Source of the DNA: Neopusillimonas maritima
GTDB lineage: Bacteria; Pseudomonadota; Gammaproteobacteria; Burkholderiales; Burkholderiaceae_B
Length of the DNA stretch: 64,000 nt
Direction: 5' to 3'
Assembly: GCF_003576595.1 (NCBI RefSeq)
Contig: NZ_NQOU01000001.1
Coordinates: 436,337-500,336, forward strand
Made by a program: the position numbers and the translations under genes. The notes below the pieces were generated by a model, which saw nothing but the letters and a program-made list of their open reading frames with translations, was not told the DNA's origin and ran no database searches. Shown here one piece after another: positions 51,712 through 61,505 of this stretch. How positions within the stretch are numbered: position 1 is the first letter of the stretch; each line of letters starts with the position of its first letter.

Positions 51712-52284
51712 CTATTTATGGTGCCTCAATTGAATAATACGCGGCAGGCACAACAGAAATACCACGGCCAAATAAATCCACACCTCAAAAAAATCGTTTT
51801 TACCGGCCCGAACCAGCCAAAAATGCCATATCGACAACCCGATCGCGGGATAAATGCCGTAATGCAAGCGCTTCCAATTGCGCCCGAGGCGACGCATCCA
51901 GCCATAAGTAGACGTTAATGCCAGCGGCGTGAGCAATACAAACGCAACGACCCCCACCGTAATAAACCAGCGTGTCACCACATCAAGCCACATCGCTTCC
52001 AAACCAAAACCCTGCTCCCAAAAGGCCCAGCCCAGAAGGTGCAAAATCGAATAAAAATAGGCGAATAAACCTAACATGCGACGATGCTTCAACAATACCG
52101 ATATCCGGGCATAGCGGCTTAATGGCGTTGCCAGCAGGACAACACATAATGCCACCAGCGCCCACTCACCAGAAGAGCGAATCAGATATTCGGGCGGGTT
52201 CGCGGTTAGCCCCCCGGTTAAACCCAGCCCCACCCACAAAAAAACCGGATACAGGCAGGCAAAAAACATCAACACCGAAATCAT
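51712..52284 (-). CDS. msrQ: heme b membrane subunit MsrQ of the methionine sulfoxide reductase
   Basis: A 190-residue inner-membrane protein with about five or six hydrophobic segments and histidines in HLLGWAFWE and HYGIYPAIGLSIWHFW, the heme ligands of this ferric-reductase-like family. It passes quinone electrons to the periplasmic MsrP. It follows msrP by 14 bases. The end converges on the RsmI-like gene. Confidence 0.93.
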   Translation of the reverse strand: MISVLMFFACLYPVFLWVGLGLTGGLTANPPEYLIRSSGEWALVALCVVLLATPLSRYARISVLLKHRRMLGLFAYFYSILHLLGWAFWEQGFGLEAMWLDVVTRWFITVGVVAFVLLTPLALTSTYGWMRRLGRNWKRLHYGIYPAIGLSIWHFWLVRAGKNDFFEVWIYLAVVFLLCLPRIIQLRHHK

Positions 52285-52298
52285 TATTATTTGTTAGC

Positions 52299-53255
52299 TT
52301 AGTAATAACGCGACAAATCCATGCCTGAATACAGCGACGCAACCTGCTCGCCGTAGCCATTGAACATTTGGGTGGGCAACCGAGGGGCAAACAAGCCTCC
52401 CGAACCAATACGCCTTTCGGTCGCCTGACTCCACCGTGGATGCGGAACATCAGGGTTCACGTTGGCGTAAAAACCATATTCGTGCGGCGCGATACGGACC
52501 CAACTGGTTTCGGGCTGCTTTTCAGTCAGGCGGATATGAACAATAGACTTGCCTGATTTAAAACCGTACTTCCAGGGGATGGCGACACGCACAGGGGCTC
52601 CATTGGCAACCGGCAGCGCTTTGCCATACACACCGAACACAAGCAGGGTAAGGGGATTCATCGCCTCATCAAGCCGCAACCCCTCTAGATAAGGCCAGTC
52701 GATAATCCGGCTGCGCAGCCCAGGCATCGCATCGGGTTGCATGTCGGTAATAAATTCCACGTATTTCGCATTGCCCGTCGGCTCCACCGCCTTCAACAAA
52801 GCTGATAACGGGTAGCCATTCCAGGGAATCACCATCGACCACCCTTCCACACAGCGCATGCGGTATACCCGTTCCTCAAGTGCCGCGAGCTTCAAAAGAT
52901 CGTCCAGGTCAAACTCCTGAGGGCGCAAAACTTCGCCATCCACCTTAACTTTCCACGGCTGCAGACGCATGTCCCCGCCATACCGCGCCGGATCCTCCTT
53001 GCCGGTACCGAACTCATAAAAGTTGTTGTAGGTTGTGACGTCCTCTTCAGGCGTGAGCTTTTCGTCAGCACCAAATTCGGGATTACGTTGGCCGTAACTT
53101 ATGCCCTCCCGGCCCCAAGCCTGCAGCGGCAAAGACGACAAAACACCCGCCCCCATCGCTGCTCCAACGTGCTTCAACCAAGTTCGGCGCGAGGTCCAGA
53201 TGTATTCCGGTGTTATTTCAGACGGAGCAATTTGCGGTATTTTGAATCGAGACAT
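52299..53255 (-). CDS. msrP: periplasmic methionine sulfoxide reductase MsrP (molybdoenzyme)
   Basis: A 318-residue protein of the sulfite-oxidase fold. A twin-arginine signal ([17 protein letters not shown]) directs it folded to the periplasm; the molybdenum cysteine is in [12 protein letters not shown]. It repairs oxidised methionines in envelope proteins, also after hypochlorite stress. [15 protein letters not shown] at 53255 has AAGGTGG in front; the frame is open 13 codons more. It is followed by msrQ. Confidence 0.94.
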   Translation of the reverse strand: MSRFKIPQIAPSEITPEYIWTSRRTWLKHVGAAMGAGVLSSLPLQAWGREGISYGQRNPEFGADEKLTPEEDVTTYNNFYEFGTGKEDPARYGGDMRLQPWKVKVDGEVLRPQEFDLDDLLKLAALEERVYRMRCVEGWSMVIPWNGYPLSALLKAVEPTGNAKYVEFITDMQPDAMPGLRSRIIDWPYLEGLRLDEAMNPLTLLVFGVYGKALPVANGAPVRVAIPWKYGFKSGKSIVHIRLTEKQPETSWVRIAPHEYGFYANVNPDVPHPRWSQATERRIGSGGLFAPRLPTQMFNGYGEQVASLYSGMDLSRYY

Positions 53256-53299
53256 TTCACCCACCTTCGTTTTGATTTCACGAAGCCGGGTCACCCCGA

Positions 53300-53968
53300 C
53301 TACCGTACTACTGGAACCAGCCGCCCAGACAGCCAGTCGCTCATTTCCTCAACACTGTGAACCAACACAGTCGGCTCCGCGCCAAACAAAGTATCCACAT
53401 CGTGTGCGCCATAGCTAACCGCAATACTGTCGATACCCGCGTTATGCGCCATGACAACGTCGTGCGTTGTGTCACCTACCATCACCACCCGATCCGGATC
53501 CAGACCCAAACCATGAATAATGTCGAACAACATGGTTGGATCCGGCTTTCCTTTTGCCTCATCGGCACACCGAGTCATGTCAAAATAATGCTGCAGGTTC
53601 GAAGCCTGCAACACCCGATCAAGCCCGACCCGGCCTTTCCCGGTCGCCACGGCAAGACTGACCCGTTCCTCTTTTAAGCCCGAGAGCATCTCGGGAATCC
53701 CTTCAAACAACGGAATCGTTTGATCATTTTGGAAAAAATGATGCTTGTAACGGTCCACAAATGCAGAAAGCTGGTCAGCCGGCAAATCGGGCGCCACGTG
53801 ATACAGCGCGCTTTCCAACGACAAACCGATCACCCAGGCGGCCCGCTCACGAGGCGGCACCGGCAGTTGCATATCGGCGCATGCCAACTGAATCGCACTT
53901 ACAATAGACTGGGTGGAATCCATTATGGTTCCGTCCCAATCAAAAATAACGGCATCATACTGTTTCAA
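53300..53968 (-). CDS. HAD-family hydrolase of phosphoglycolate-phosphatase type
   Basis: A 222-residue phosphatase. The four HAD motifs are visible: [10 protein letters not shown] (nucleophile Asp), a Thr in VATGK, a Lys in KGKPDP and the acidic GDTTHD. The cap is of the alpha type. It is similar to gph-like phosphatases encoded next to rluC in beta-proteobacteria; substrate not known. It overlaps rluC by four bases and precedes msrP by 44 bases. Confidence 0.9.
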   Translation of the reverse strand: MKQYDAVIFDWDGTIMDSTQSIVSAIQLACADMQLPVPPRERAAWVIGLSLESALYHVAPDLPADQLSAFVDRYKHHFFQNDQTIPLFEGIPEMLSGLKEERVSLAVATGKGRVGLDRVLQASNLQHYFDMTRCADEAKGKPDPTMLFDIIHGLGLDPDRVVMVGDTTHDVVMAHNAGIDSIAVSYGAHDVDTLFGAEPTVLVHSVEEMSDWLSGRLVPVVR

Positions 53969-54936
53969 GACATCTGCTCCAGCTCTTTAAGAAGGGCCTG
54001 ACATGCAGGCGGAAGTGCGGCCTCGAGTTTCAGTATTTCACCGCCGACTGGATGAGGAATATCCAGTTTCCAGGCGTGCAGAAACATACGATTGAAACCA
54101 TGCCGCGAAAAGCGGGCCCTGACTTCATCGTGGCCGTATTTGTCGTCCCCCACAATGGGATATCCACTGGCCGCCAGATGTACGCGGATCTGATGTGTCC
54201 GCCCGGTTTTCAATTCCGCCTCGACTAACGAAAAGCGACCACCGTAACGGTGCATCAAATTAATAATCGTGTGTGCCGGCTTTCCCAGGGCATCCACCTT
54301 GACTCGCCGTTCACCCGATGCGGTCAACCATTTCAACAAAGGTTGACGCAAATGCTGTCGGTCATTCTGCCAGTCTCCCTCCACCAAAGCCAGATAACGT
54401 TTGCGCCCCTTCCCTTCACGCATCATTTCATGCAAAGCCACCAGCGCAACCCGCTTTTTCGCAATAATAAGCAAACCGGACGTCTCACGATCGAGACGAT
54501 GAGCAAGCTCGAGAAACTTGGCTGCCGGGCGGGCGGCACGCAACTGCTCTATGACCCCGAAGGAAACGCCGCTACCGCCATGCACGGCAACACCGGCAGG
54601 CTTGTCGATAACCAATAGGGCATCATCTTCGTAAACAACCGGAAAGCTGGCTGCCGGCGCAGGCGGCCGGGCGTTTGGATCGGCCATGCGAAACGGCGGA
54701 ACGCGAACCGCATCCCCCTCCAATAGCCGATATTCTGCTTGGCACCGCCCTTTGTTCACTCGAACCTGCCCAGAGCGGATGGCTTTGTAAATATGACTTT
54801 TCGGCACCCCTTTGCAGGTTTTCAACAAAAAATTATCAATGCGCTGCCCAGCTTGCTCCGCGCCGATTTGTAACGTTTGAACGACCATATTCATGGTTTG
54901 TAAAGATTCCGGTTTGCGCATAGACAAAACAGGCAT
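53965..54936 (-). CDS. rluC: 23S rRNA pseudouridine synthase RluC
   Basis: A 323-residue protein with an N-terminal S4 domain (GQRIDNFLLKTCKGVPKSHIYKAIRSGQVRVNKGR, read in parts) and the RluA-family catalytic motif HRLDRETSGLLI with the active Asp near residue 152. It makes pseudouridines at 955, 2504 and 2580 of 23S rRNA in E. coli. The longest frame starts at 54936, inside the -10 box of the divergent rne promoter; ATGs at 54921 and 54894 are alternatives and no ribosome binding site decides. rluC beside rne is the conserved arrangement. Confidence 0.92.
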   Translation of the reverse strand: MPVLSMRKPESLQTMNMVVQTLQIGAEQAGQRIDNFLLKTCKGVPKSHIYKAIRSGQVRVNKGRCQAEYRLLEGDAVRVPPFRMADPNARPPAPAASFPVVYEDDALLVIDKPAGVAVHGGSGVSFGVIEQLRAARPAAKFLELAHRLDRETSGLLIIAKKRVALVALHEMMREGKGRKRYLALVEGDWQNDRQHLRQPLLKWLTASGERRVKVDALGKPAHTIINLMHRYGGRFSLVEAELKTGRTHQIRVHLAASGYPIVGDDKYGHDEVRARFSRHGFNRMFLHAWKLDIPHPVGGEILKLEAALPPACQALLKELEQMS

Positions 54937-54941
54937 ATAAT
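54914..54941 (+). promoter_or_regulatory. rne promoter
   Basis: A perfect TATAAT (54936-54941) is preceded by TTGCGC (54914-54919), 16 bases away, which matches the -35 consensus only at three positions. Transcription would start near 54949, directly before the folded leader. The -10 box lies over the possible rluC start codon. Confidence 0.55.
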
Positions 54942-54948
54942 CTTATTA

Positions 54949-55437
54949 GCCTATAGAAGCTGAAACCCACCTGCGTAGAGACGAAAGTGTTACGTCTCCG
55001 TGGGTCGCGAAAGACCATATTGTACTGCTTACGTGTTTCAGCTTCCGGGCCAATCGGTCGCCGGAGCGTCATGCGTCGGCGCAATAGCAGAAGAAGAAAA
55101 AACTGCTTTTGTGTCAGACACTGCGCCAACCGCGTGCGACGTTTTAGTCTTTGCTTCGTTACTCGAAAGTTTTAATGCACCAGATGCGCGCAAACGGCGC
55201 ATCTGCTGTTCCCAGCAAATTGTTCGTCAACCACGTTAATTATTGTGAATCTGACCTTCCTGCTGCCTGAACCGTGTGCCAAGTGGCAAGTCATTCCTGC
55301 CTAACGAAAAAGGTGGACGCCCCCTGACATCGGTCAGCCGGCACTCCTTTTCTTTGCAAAACTAAACGTCTCACACCGAGTGGTCCAAGGTCGTGCGCCA
55401 GCCATGTGGCGTGCCATGACTACGGAGAAATACACTC
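54949..55437 (+). ncRNA. long structured 5' leader of rne
   Basis: No gene is seen in these 489 bases; instead there are several strong hairpins. GAAGCTGAAAC (54956-54966) pairs perfectly with GTTTCAGCTTC (55035-55045) and encloses a hairpin (CCAC-GAGACG with CGTCTC-GTGG, 54967-55003) and a small GGTC-GCGAAA-GACC hairpin (55003-55016). Further down are a nine-base perfect stem CAGATGCGC/GCGCATCTG (55181-55205), CTGAC-ATCG-GTCAG (55324-55337) and an imperfect GCGCCA/TGGCGT stem just before the ribosome binding site. In enterobacteria and pseudomonads the rne leader is the site of autoregulation by RNase E; the same is inferred here. Confidence 0.62.
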
Positions 55438-58392
55438 ATGAAACGCATGTTGTTCAATGCAACGCACCAAGAAGAGTTGCGCGTTGCTATTGTCGACGGT
55501 CAGAAACTCATCGACCTCGACATTGAAACCGCCGGGCGCGAACAGCGCAAAGGCAATATCTACAAAGGGGTCATCACCCGCATCGAACCAGGCCTTGAAG
55601 CATGCTTTGTCAGCTATGGCGAAGAGCGCCACGGCTTTCTACCCTTCAAGGAAATCGCACGCGGCTACTTTAAAGACGGTGTCGATGTTCGGTCTGCGCG
55701 CATCCAGGATGCGGTCTACGAAGGCCAGGAACTGATCGTTCAGGTTGAGAAAGAAGAGCGCGGCAACAAAGGCGCCGCACTGACCACTTTTGTTTCGCTG
55801 GCCGGACGCTACCTTGTTCTGATGCCGAACAATCCTCGCGGGGGTGGTGTATCACGCCGGGTGGAAGGCGAAGAACGTCAGGAACTGCGCGAAGCGATGG
55901 ACCAGCTCGATGTTCCTCAAGGCATGAGTATCATCGCACGCACCGCCGGTATTGGCCGAAGCGTAGAAGAATTGCAATGGGACTTATCCTACCTGCTGCA
56001 ACTCTGGACAGCGATTGACACGGCAGCAAAAGATAACGCGGCCCCAATCCTCATCTACCTTGAGTCCAGCCTGGTTATCCGCGCCATTCGCGATTATTTC
56101 TCGCCTGAAATCGGCGAAATCCTGATCGACACTGAAGAAATCGCCGAGCAAGCCACCGCGTTCATGAGCGTGGTTATGCCCGACAACGTGCAGCGGGTTA
56201 AGGTTTATAAAGACGACGTCCCGCTTTTCTCACGATTCCAGATCGAACACCAAATTGAAACCGCTTATGCCCGCACGGTACAGTTGCCGTCAGGCGGTGC
56301 CGTCGTTATTGATCACACGGAAGCATTGGTGGCGGTCGACGTCAACTCGGCACGGTCAACGCGTGGCGCCGATATCGAAGAAACGGCCATGCGAACCAAT
56401 CTGGAAGCGGCCGACGAAGTTGCCCGTCAGCTTCGTTTGCGCGACCTTGGCGGCCTGATCGTCATTGACTTCATCGACATGGAAGACAACAAGAACCAGC
56501 GTCTTGTTGAACAACGCCTGCGCGATGCCTTGCACTTTGACCGCGCCCGGGTCCAAATGGGCAAAATTTCCCGTTTCGGCCTCATGGAGCTGTCGCGACA
56601 GCGGCTGCGCCCTGCATTGAACGAGGGCTCTCACATTACTTGCCCTCGCTGCAACGGCACCGGCGTCATCCGCGACGCAGAGTCCAGTGCACTTCACGTA
56701 CTGCGCCTGTTGCAAGAAGAAGCCATGAAAGAACACACGGCCGCCTTGCATGCACAGGTACCGGTCGATGTTGCCACGTTCCTGCTGAACGAAAAGCGCG
56801 CCGACATCACCAAAATCGAATCGCGCCTGAAGGTTAACCTGGTTCTGATTCCCAACAAGAACCTGGAAACACCTCATCACCACATTGAGCGTTTGCGGCA
56901 CGACGATCCTCGCCTGGACAATGCCGTCACCAGTTTCCAGCTGGTGGAAGCGCCTGACACCGACATTAGCTATCCGGGCAGCAAAGAAACTGATAGCAAG
57001 CCACGTCAGGAAGCCATTGTTAAAAGCATTACTCACGCACAGCCGGCGCCGGTAGTAGCGGTAACGGCTCCTACGGCAGTTACCGGAACGATTGCTTCGG
57101 GCCAATCTGCTGCGCAACAGGCAACCAGTTTGTTCAAACGCCTGATGAATTGGCTCAGCGGTACAGGAAGCACCAGTAGTACCCAGGCTGCTTCAACCCC
57201 TGAAGCGAGCGAAGAATCGAAAGAAAAAACTGAACACCGGTCACGGCGTCGCGGCGGACGAGGACGTCGTCGTAACGAAAATGACACGACGGCTGAAAAA
57301 ACATCTCACCAACAAGGTGGGCGTCGGGCACGACATCGGTCGGAAGAAAACGATTCAAAAGAAACGTCCGATACGGTCGTAGCAAAAGACAACACGTCCG
57401 ATGACAGCCAAAATGAAGAGCGCACCAGCTCAAATCGACGTGGGCGCCGCGGGCGTGGGCGAAACCGGCGTGATCGCAACGACCCCGCGGTTGATCAAAA
57501 CGCGCAGTCAAACAATGACGCTGCCGAAACAACCGACACGCCAACAGCAGGGTCAGAACGGCCGCAGGCAAAAAACGCGCAACACCACGACAACGAACAA
57601 GAAGATCAGGCAATTGAGGCGGATAACGACAACGCTTCTGCCGACACGCACGATACCGGTACCGAACGCAAGCGCCGTCGTCGTCGTAGTCGTCGCGGGC
57701 GTCGCAGCTCTGCGGAAACCGGAGCAGCAAGCGCCGAGTCGAATACTGATCTCTCAGCGGATCAGAATACGGAAACACAAACAGCCAAAACCACTTCAGA
57801 ACCGGTAGCCGTTCCTGCACCTGTTACCAATCAAGAACAGGCAGACACCGCCAAACTTGAAGCGGCTGAAGAAACTGCTAATGCTTCTGAGTCAACCGCT
57901 CAGGAAACATCAAGGGTTCAAGAAGCGCCAACGGCTCAAAAAGTACCTGCCGTTGCTCAAGAGGAAACCCCGGCAAATGTTGAGCCTGTTGAAGCTGCCA
58001 AGCCTGAGGCACAGCCTGACGCAGCAAAACAGAACGCGGAAGTCGTTCAAACGGGTGAGGTACTCACCGCCGACACCGAAAACGGAACTGAAGTGGCCAC
58101 AGAAGCCGTCACCGAGCCGTCTGAGACCGAGGCGAAAGAGCAACCGCAACAAGTATCAACGGCAACGCACAAAGCCAATGGCTTGCATCACCCCAAGGTT
58201 GCCGATACAGGTTCCTCGCTCAAAGACCTTGTTGCCTCATCGGGGCTGCAACTGGTGGAAACACGTCCTGATGCTGTCAAGCCTCAAAACAGTGCGCCCA
58301 CTGCAGCATCTGCTTCACTAGGCCGACCACGTAAATCGGCGGTCGTCATTCACGACGAGTCTTTACAACAAGTCGAAACGAGCGCTAAGTAA
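55438..58392 (+). CDS. rne: ribonuclease E
   Basis: A 984-residue endoribonuclease. The N-terminal 500 residues form the catalytic core: an S1 domain ([22 protein letters not shown]), catalytic acidic residues in [10 protein letters not shown] and LIVIDFIDM, and the zinc link CPRCNGTG at about residue 402. From residue 520 the protein is a disordered scaffold with Ala, Glu, Thr and Gln and three arginine-rich patches (about 600-615, 662-680 and 742-760), typical RNA-binding sites of the degradosome. GGAG precedes the ATG by ten bases. The leader is long and folded. Confidence 0.96.
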   Translation: MKRMLFNATHQEELRVAIVDGQKLIDLDIETAGREQRKGNIYKGVITRIEPGLEACFVSYGEERHGFLPFKEIARGYFKDGVDVRSARIQDAVYEGQELIVQVEKEERGNKGAALTTFVSLAGRYLVLMPNNPRGGGVSRRVEGEERQELREAMDQLDVPQGMSIIARTAGIGRSVEELQWDLSYLLQLWTAIDTAAKDNAAPILIYLESSLVIRAIRDYFSPEIGEILIDTEEIAEQATAFMSVVMPDNVQRVKVYKDDVPLFSRFQIEHQIETAYARTVQLPSGGAVVIDHTEALVAVDVNSARSTRGADIEETAMRTNLEAADEVARQLRLRDLGGLIVIDFIDMEDNKNQRLVEQRLRDALHFDRARVQMGKISRFGLMELSRQRLRPALNEGSHITCPRCNGTGVIRDAESSALHVLRLLQEEAMKEHTAALHAQVPVDVATFLLNEKRADITKIESRLKVNLVLIPNKNLETPHHHIERLRHDDPRLDNAVTSFQLVEAPDTDISYPGSKETDSKPRQEAIVKSITHAQPAPVVAVTAPTAVTGTIASGQSAAQQATSLFKRLMNWLSGTGSTSSTQAASTPEASEESKEKTEHRSRRRGGRGRRRNENDTTAEKTSHQQGGRRARHRSEENDSKETSDTVVAKDNTSDDSQNEERTSSNRRGRRGRGRNRRDRNDPAVDQNAQSNNDAAETTDTPTAGSERPQAKNAQHHDNEQEDQAIEADNDNASADTHDTGTERKRRRRRSRRGRRSSAETGAASAESNTDLSADQNTETQTAKTTSEPVAVPAPVTNQEQADTAKLEAAEETANASESTAQETSRVQEAPTAQKVPAVAQEETPANVEPVEAAKPEAQPDAAKQNAEVVQTGEVLTADTENGTEVATEAVTEPSETEAKEQPQQVSTATHKANGLHHPKVADTGSSLKDLVASSGLQLVETRPDAVKPQNSAPTAASASLGRPRKSAVVIHDESLQQVETSAK

Positions 58393-58409
58393 TAATCTTT
58401 TGAAGCGAC

Positions 58410-58453
58410 AAAAAATGGCCGGGAAACCATATGGTTTTCCGGCCATTTTTTTA
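58410..58453. terminator. bidirectional intrinsic terminator between rne and accD
   Basis: AAAATGGCCGG and CCGGCCATTTT plus AAACC/GGTTT form a long stem with one bulge and a four-base loop, with A and T runs on both sides. It ends the converging rne and accD transcripts. Confidence 0.94.
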
Positions 58454-58468
58454 CTTAATAACAAACGC

Positions 58469-59350
58469 TCATTCCGTACGCGCGATTGCCTCAACGGGTT
58501 GGCGGGTTAGCAACGCCAGGATATGCGCGAGCTCCTTGCGCATATCACGACGATCAACCACACAATCAATCGCACCTTTCTCAAGCAGGAATTCCGCGCG
58601 CTGAAAGCCCTCAGGCAGTTTTTCCCTAACTGTCTGCTCAATCACCCGGGGACCGGCAAAACCAATTAATGCCTTGGGCTCCGCCACCACCACATCGCCC
58701 ATAAAAGCAAAACTGGCGGATACCCCGCCCATTGTCGGGTCGGTAAGAACACTAATAAACGGCAATCCTTCTTGCGACAGACGTGTGAGCATGGCATTCG
58801 TTTTAGCCATTTGCATGAGCGAAAACAAGCTTTCCTGCATGCGCGCTCCACCCGAGGCAGCCACACAAATAAACGGGCAGCGTAAACGAATCGCTTCTTG
58901 TACGCCTCTAACAAAACGCTCGCCCACTACCGAGCCCATTGAGCCACCCATGAACTCGAACTCAAAGCACGACAGCACGACAGGTAATGTAAGAATCCGT
59001 CCGCTCACGACCACCATTGCTTCAGTTTCACCTGTTTGCCGGGTGGCCTGGATCACCCTGTCGGGATACTTTTTGGAGTCTTTGAATTTCAAAGGATCGA
59101 CGGGCCGGGTATTTTCACCGATCTCTACCCGCCCATCCGGGTCGAGCAAAGCATCAATACGCCGGCGCGCGCCGATTCTCATGTGGTGACTGCAATTGGG
59201 ACAAACATTCAGCGTTGCCGCCAGGTCGTCTTTATAGAGTACCGATTCGCAGCCCGGGCACTTAACCCACAAGCCCTCTGGGACACGCCGCGAATTAGCA
59301 TCATTGTTCCGGTTAATCCGTGGCGGCAGAATTTTGTCAATCCAGCTCAT
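58469..59350 (-). CDS. accD: acetyl-CoA carboxylase carboxyltransferase subunit beta
   Basis: A 293-residue subunit that with AccA transfers the carboxyl group from biotin to acetyl-CoA to make malonyl-CoA. A C4 zinc ribbon is seen at the start (VKCPGCES and NVCPNCSHH), followed by the crotonase fold with [14 protein letters not shown] and [25 protein letters not shown] at 59350 is the conserved start; the frame opens 21 codons earlier. It follows trpA by 29 bases; folC, the common next gene, is absent. Confidence 0.96.
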   Translation of the reverse strand: MSWIDKILPPRINRNNDANSRRVPEGLWVKCPGCESVLYKDDLAATLNVCPNCSHHMRIGARRRIDALLDPDGRVEIGENTRPVDPLKFKDSKKYPDRVIQATRQTGETEAMVVVSGRILTLPVVLSCFEFEFMGGSMGSVVGERFVRGVQEAIRLRCPFICVAASGGARMQESLFSLMQMAKTNAMLTRLSQEGLPFISVLTDPTMGGVSASFAFMGDVVVAEPKALIGFAGPRVIEQTVREKLPEGFQRAEFLLEKGAIDCVVDRRDMRKELAHILALLTRQPVEAIARTE

Positions 59351-59379
59351 TGTAATTTTCCTGATTGAAGTTTTATTGT

Positions 59380-60216
59380 TTAACCGAGTGCCTGACGAAT
59401 CCCCGCCAACCACGCTCCGGCTGCCTTGACTGCGGCCTGATCGGCCTCATGACCATTTGCCCGGGCCACGGCCTCTTCCATGGTTTCAATCAATTTACTG
59501 CCAATAATAACGGCATCGCACACCTGCCCCACACGCTGCGCGCTTTGTGCATCGCGAATGCCAAAGCCCACCCCGATAGGAATGGAAACATGACGGCGAA
59601 TCGCCTGCACACGTTGCTCAACCTCGGAAAGATCGATAGTGGCAGCGCCGGTTACCCCTTTCAACGACACATAGTACACATATCCGCGCGCGATTTCGGC
59701 AACTTTTTGAATTCGCGCATCGGTAGATGTGGGGGCCAATAAAAATATAGGAGCAACGTCGACGTCGTCTAGATAGCGGGCGAACTCAAGCATTTCCTCA
59801 GGTGGGTAATCAACAACCAACACGCCGTCCACGCCCACTTCCTGCGCTTTCCGGGCGAACTCAAGCTGCCCGTAACGTTCAACCGGATTGGCATAACCCA
59901 TTAACACCACCGGTGTTGTTTTATCACTTTCCCTGAACGCCTGAACCATGTCGAAAACATGGCGCATCCCAACCCCTTTTTCAATGGCACGCTGGGTTGC
60001 ACGTTGCACTACCGGGCCATCGGCCATCGGGTCGGAAAAGGGCACACCTAACTCAATAACGTCGGCGCCGGCCGCAACAAGCGCGTGCATGAGCGGAACC
60101 GTTGCCTGTGGCGAGGGATCGCCTGCCGTGATGTAGGGGATGAGCGCCGCCCGCCCCTTCGTTTTCGCGAAGGCCGCTGCCAAACGATCAGCTTGGGCTT
60201 GTGTTACCTGACTCAT
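59380..60216 (-). CDS. trpA: tryptophan synthase subunit alpha
   Basis: A 278-residue TIM-barrel enzyme that cleaves indole-3-glycerol phosphate. The catalytic Glu lies in [16 protein letters not shown] (with the second Asp in the same motif) and [11 protein letters not shown] is the phosphate region. It overlaps trpB by four bases and works with it in a complex that channels indole. Confidence 0.97.
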   Translation of the reverse strand: MSQVTQAQADRLAAAFAKTKGRAALIPYITAGDPSPQATVPLMHALVAAGADVIELGVPFSDPMADGPVVQRATQRAIEKGVGMRHVFDMVQAFRESDKTTPVVLMGYANPVERYGQLEFARKAQEVGVDGVLVVDYPPEEMLEFARYLDDVDVAPIFLLAPTSTDARIQKVAEIARGYVYYVSLKGVTGAATIDLSEVEQRVQAIRRHVSIPIGVGFGIRDAQSAQRVGQVCDAVIIGSKLIETMEEAVARANGHEADQAAVKAAGAWLAGIRQALG

Positions 60217-61412
60217 AATTTGATTCCGCTCATTTCAGCCACGGTGTGCATATCTTTATCGCCCCGACCGGACAAATTCACCAAAATAATTTTATCTTTC
60301 GACAACGTGGGTGCCAGCTTGACGGCGTGCGCAATGGCATGGGAAGACTCCAGCGCCGGCATGATGCCCTCGGTACGGCAGCACGTGTGAAATGCTTCCA
60401 ACGCCTCGGCATCCGTGATGCCAACATACTCGGCACGCTTTGAATCTTTCAACCAGGCGTGTTCAGGCCCGACACCGGGGTAGTCAAGCCCGGCGGAGAT
60501 TGAGTGTGTTTCCTGAATCTGGCCATGCTCGTCTTGCATAATGTAAGTGCGATTACCGTGCAGAACCCCCACCACTCCGGCATTAAGAGACGCAGCATGG
60601 CGGCCGGTATCAAGCCCGTCGCCCGCCGCCTCAACACCAATCAGCTTCACATTCGACTCGTTGATATAGGGGTAAAAAATGCCCATGGCGTTGGAGCCAC
60701 CACCGACCGACGCCAACACGTAATCCGGCTGACGACCCGCGTATTCCGGCATTTGTGCAAGACATTCAGTGCCGATAACAGATTGGAAATCACGTACCAT
60801 CGCGGGGTAAGGATGCGGCCCCGCAACCGTTCCGATAATGTAAAAGGTGTTTTCGACGTTGGTGACCCAATCGCGCATGGCTTCGTTCAGAGCGTCTTTC
60901 AATGTACGCGAGCCGGACTCTACCGGCACGACTGTGGCGCCCAGCAGCTTCATTCGATATACGTTGGACGCTTGACGACGGACATCTTCACTACCCATGT
61001 ATACAACGCACTCGAGACCATAACGTGCTGCTACGGTTGCCGTGGCCACGCCATGCTGCCCTGCACCGGTTTCGGCAATGATTCGAGGTTTGCCCATACG
61101 TCTGGCCAACAATATCTGCCCGATGCAGTTGTTGATCTTGTGCGCCCCCGTGTGATTGAGGTCTTCGCGTTTGAACCAGATTTGGGCGCCCCCGAGCTCT
61201 TCCGACCATCGCTTGGCGTGATAAACCGGACTGGGCCGCCCCACAAAATGCTTTAGCTCGTAATCGAACTCACGCAGAAAGTCGGGATCTTCTTTGAATT
61301 TGTCATAAGCCTGACGCAGCTCGTCGAGTGCGTGCACCAGGGTTTCGGCAACAAACGAACCACCGTAGGGCCCGAAATGCCCTTTTTCGTCTGGGAACTG
61401 ATAAGGTTTCAA
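60213..61412 (-). CDS. trpB: tryptophan synthase subunit beta
   Basis: A 399-residue PLP enzyme that joins indole and serine. The PLP lysine is in [11 protein letters not shown] (about residue 88) and the phosphate cup in GGGSNAMG. The start [18 protein letters not shown] is conserved and begins with TTG, not ATG, in this sequence; GAGAG lies seven bases upstream. The usual upstream gene trpF is missing; relA lies there instead, 93 bases away. Confidence 0.96.
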   Translation of the reverse strand: MKPYQFPDEKGHFGPYGGSFVAETLVHALDELRQAYDKFKEDPDFLREFDYELKHFVGRPSPVYHAKRWSEELGGAQIWFKREDLNHTGAHKINNCIGQILLARRMGKPRIIAETGAGQHGVATATVAARYGLECVVYMGSEDVRRQASNVYRMKLLGATVVPVESGSRTLKDALNEAMRDWVTNVENTFYIIGTVAGPHPYPAMVRDFQSVIGTECLAQMPEYAGRQPDYVLASVGGGSNAMGIFYPYINESNVKLIGVEAAGDGLDTGRHAASLNAGVVGVLHGNRTYIMQDEHGQIQETHSISAGLDYPGVGPEHAWLKDSKRAEYVGITDAEALEAFHTCCRTEGIMPALESSHAIAHAVKLAPTLSKDKIILVNLSGRGDKDMHTVAEMSGIKL

Positions 61413-61505
61413 GGAATAACTCTCTGGTTGGGCCGGTATTAGCGGCTTAATAACAACTTAGGGCCATTTTAACAGCGACCGAACTTTCTCGCGGAACCCA
61501 CGCAG

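Noticed and set aside
54987-55239. Short frames within the rne leader
   Set aside because: They are rich in Arg and Cys, have no family resemblance and no ribosome binding site; the region is better explained as a folded leader.
55670-57820. Long antisense frames inside rne (for example 56356-57117 and 57155-57820)
   Set aside because: They arise from the repetitive, GC-biased codons of the RNase E core and tail; no start signal or family resemblance.
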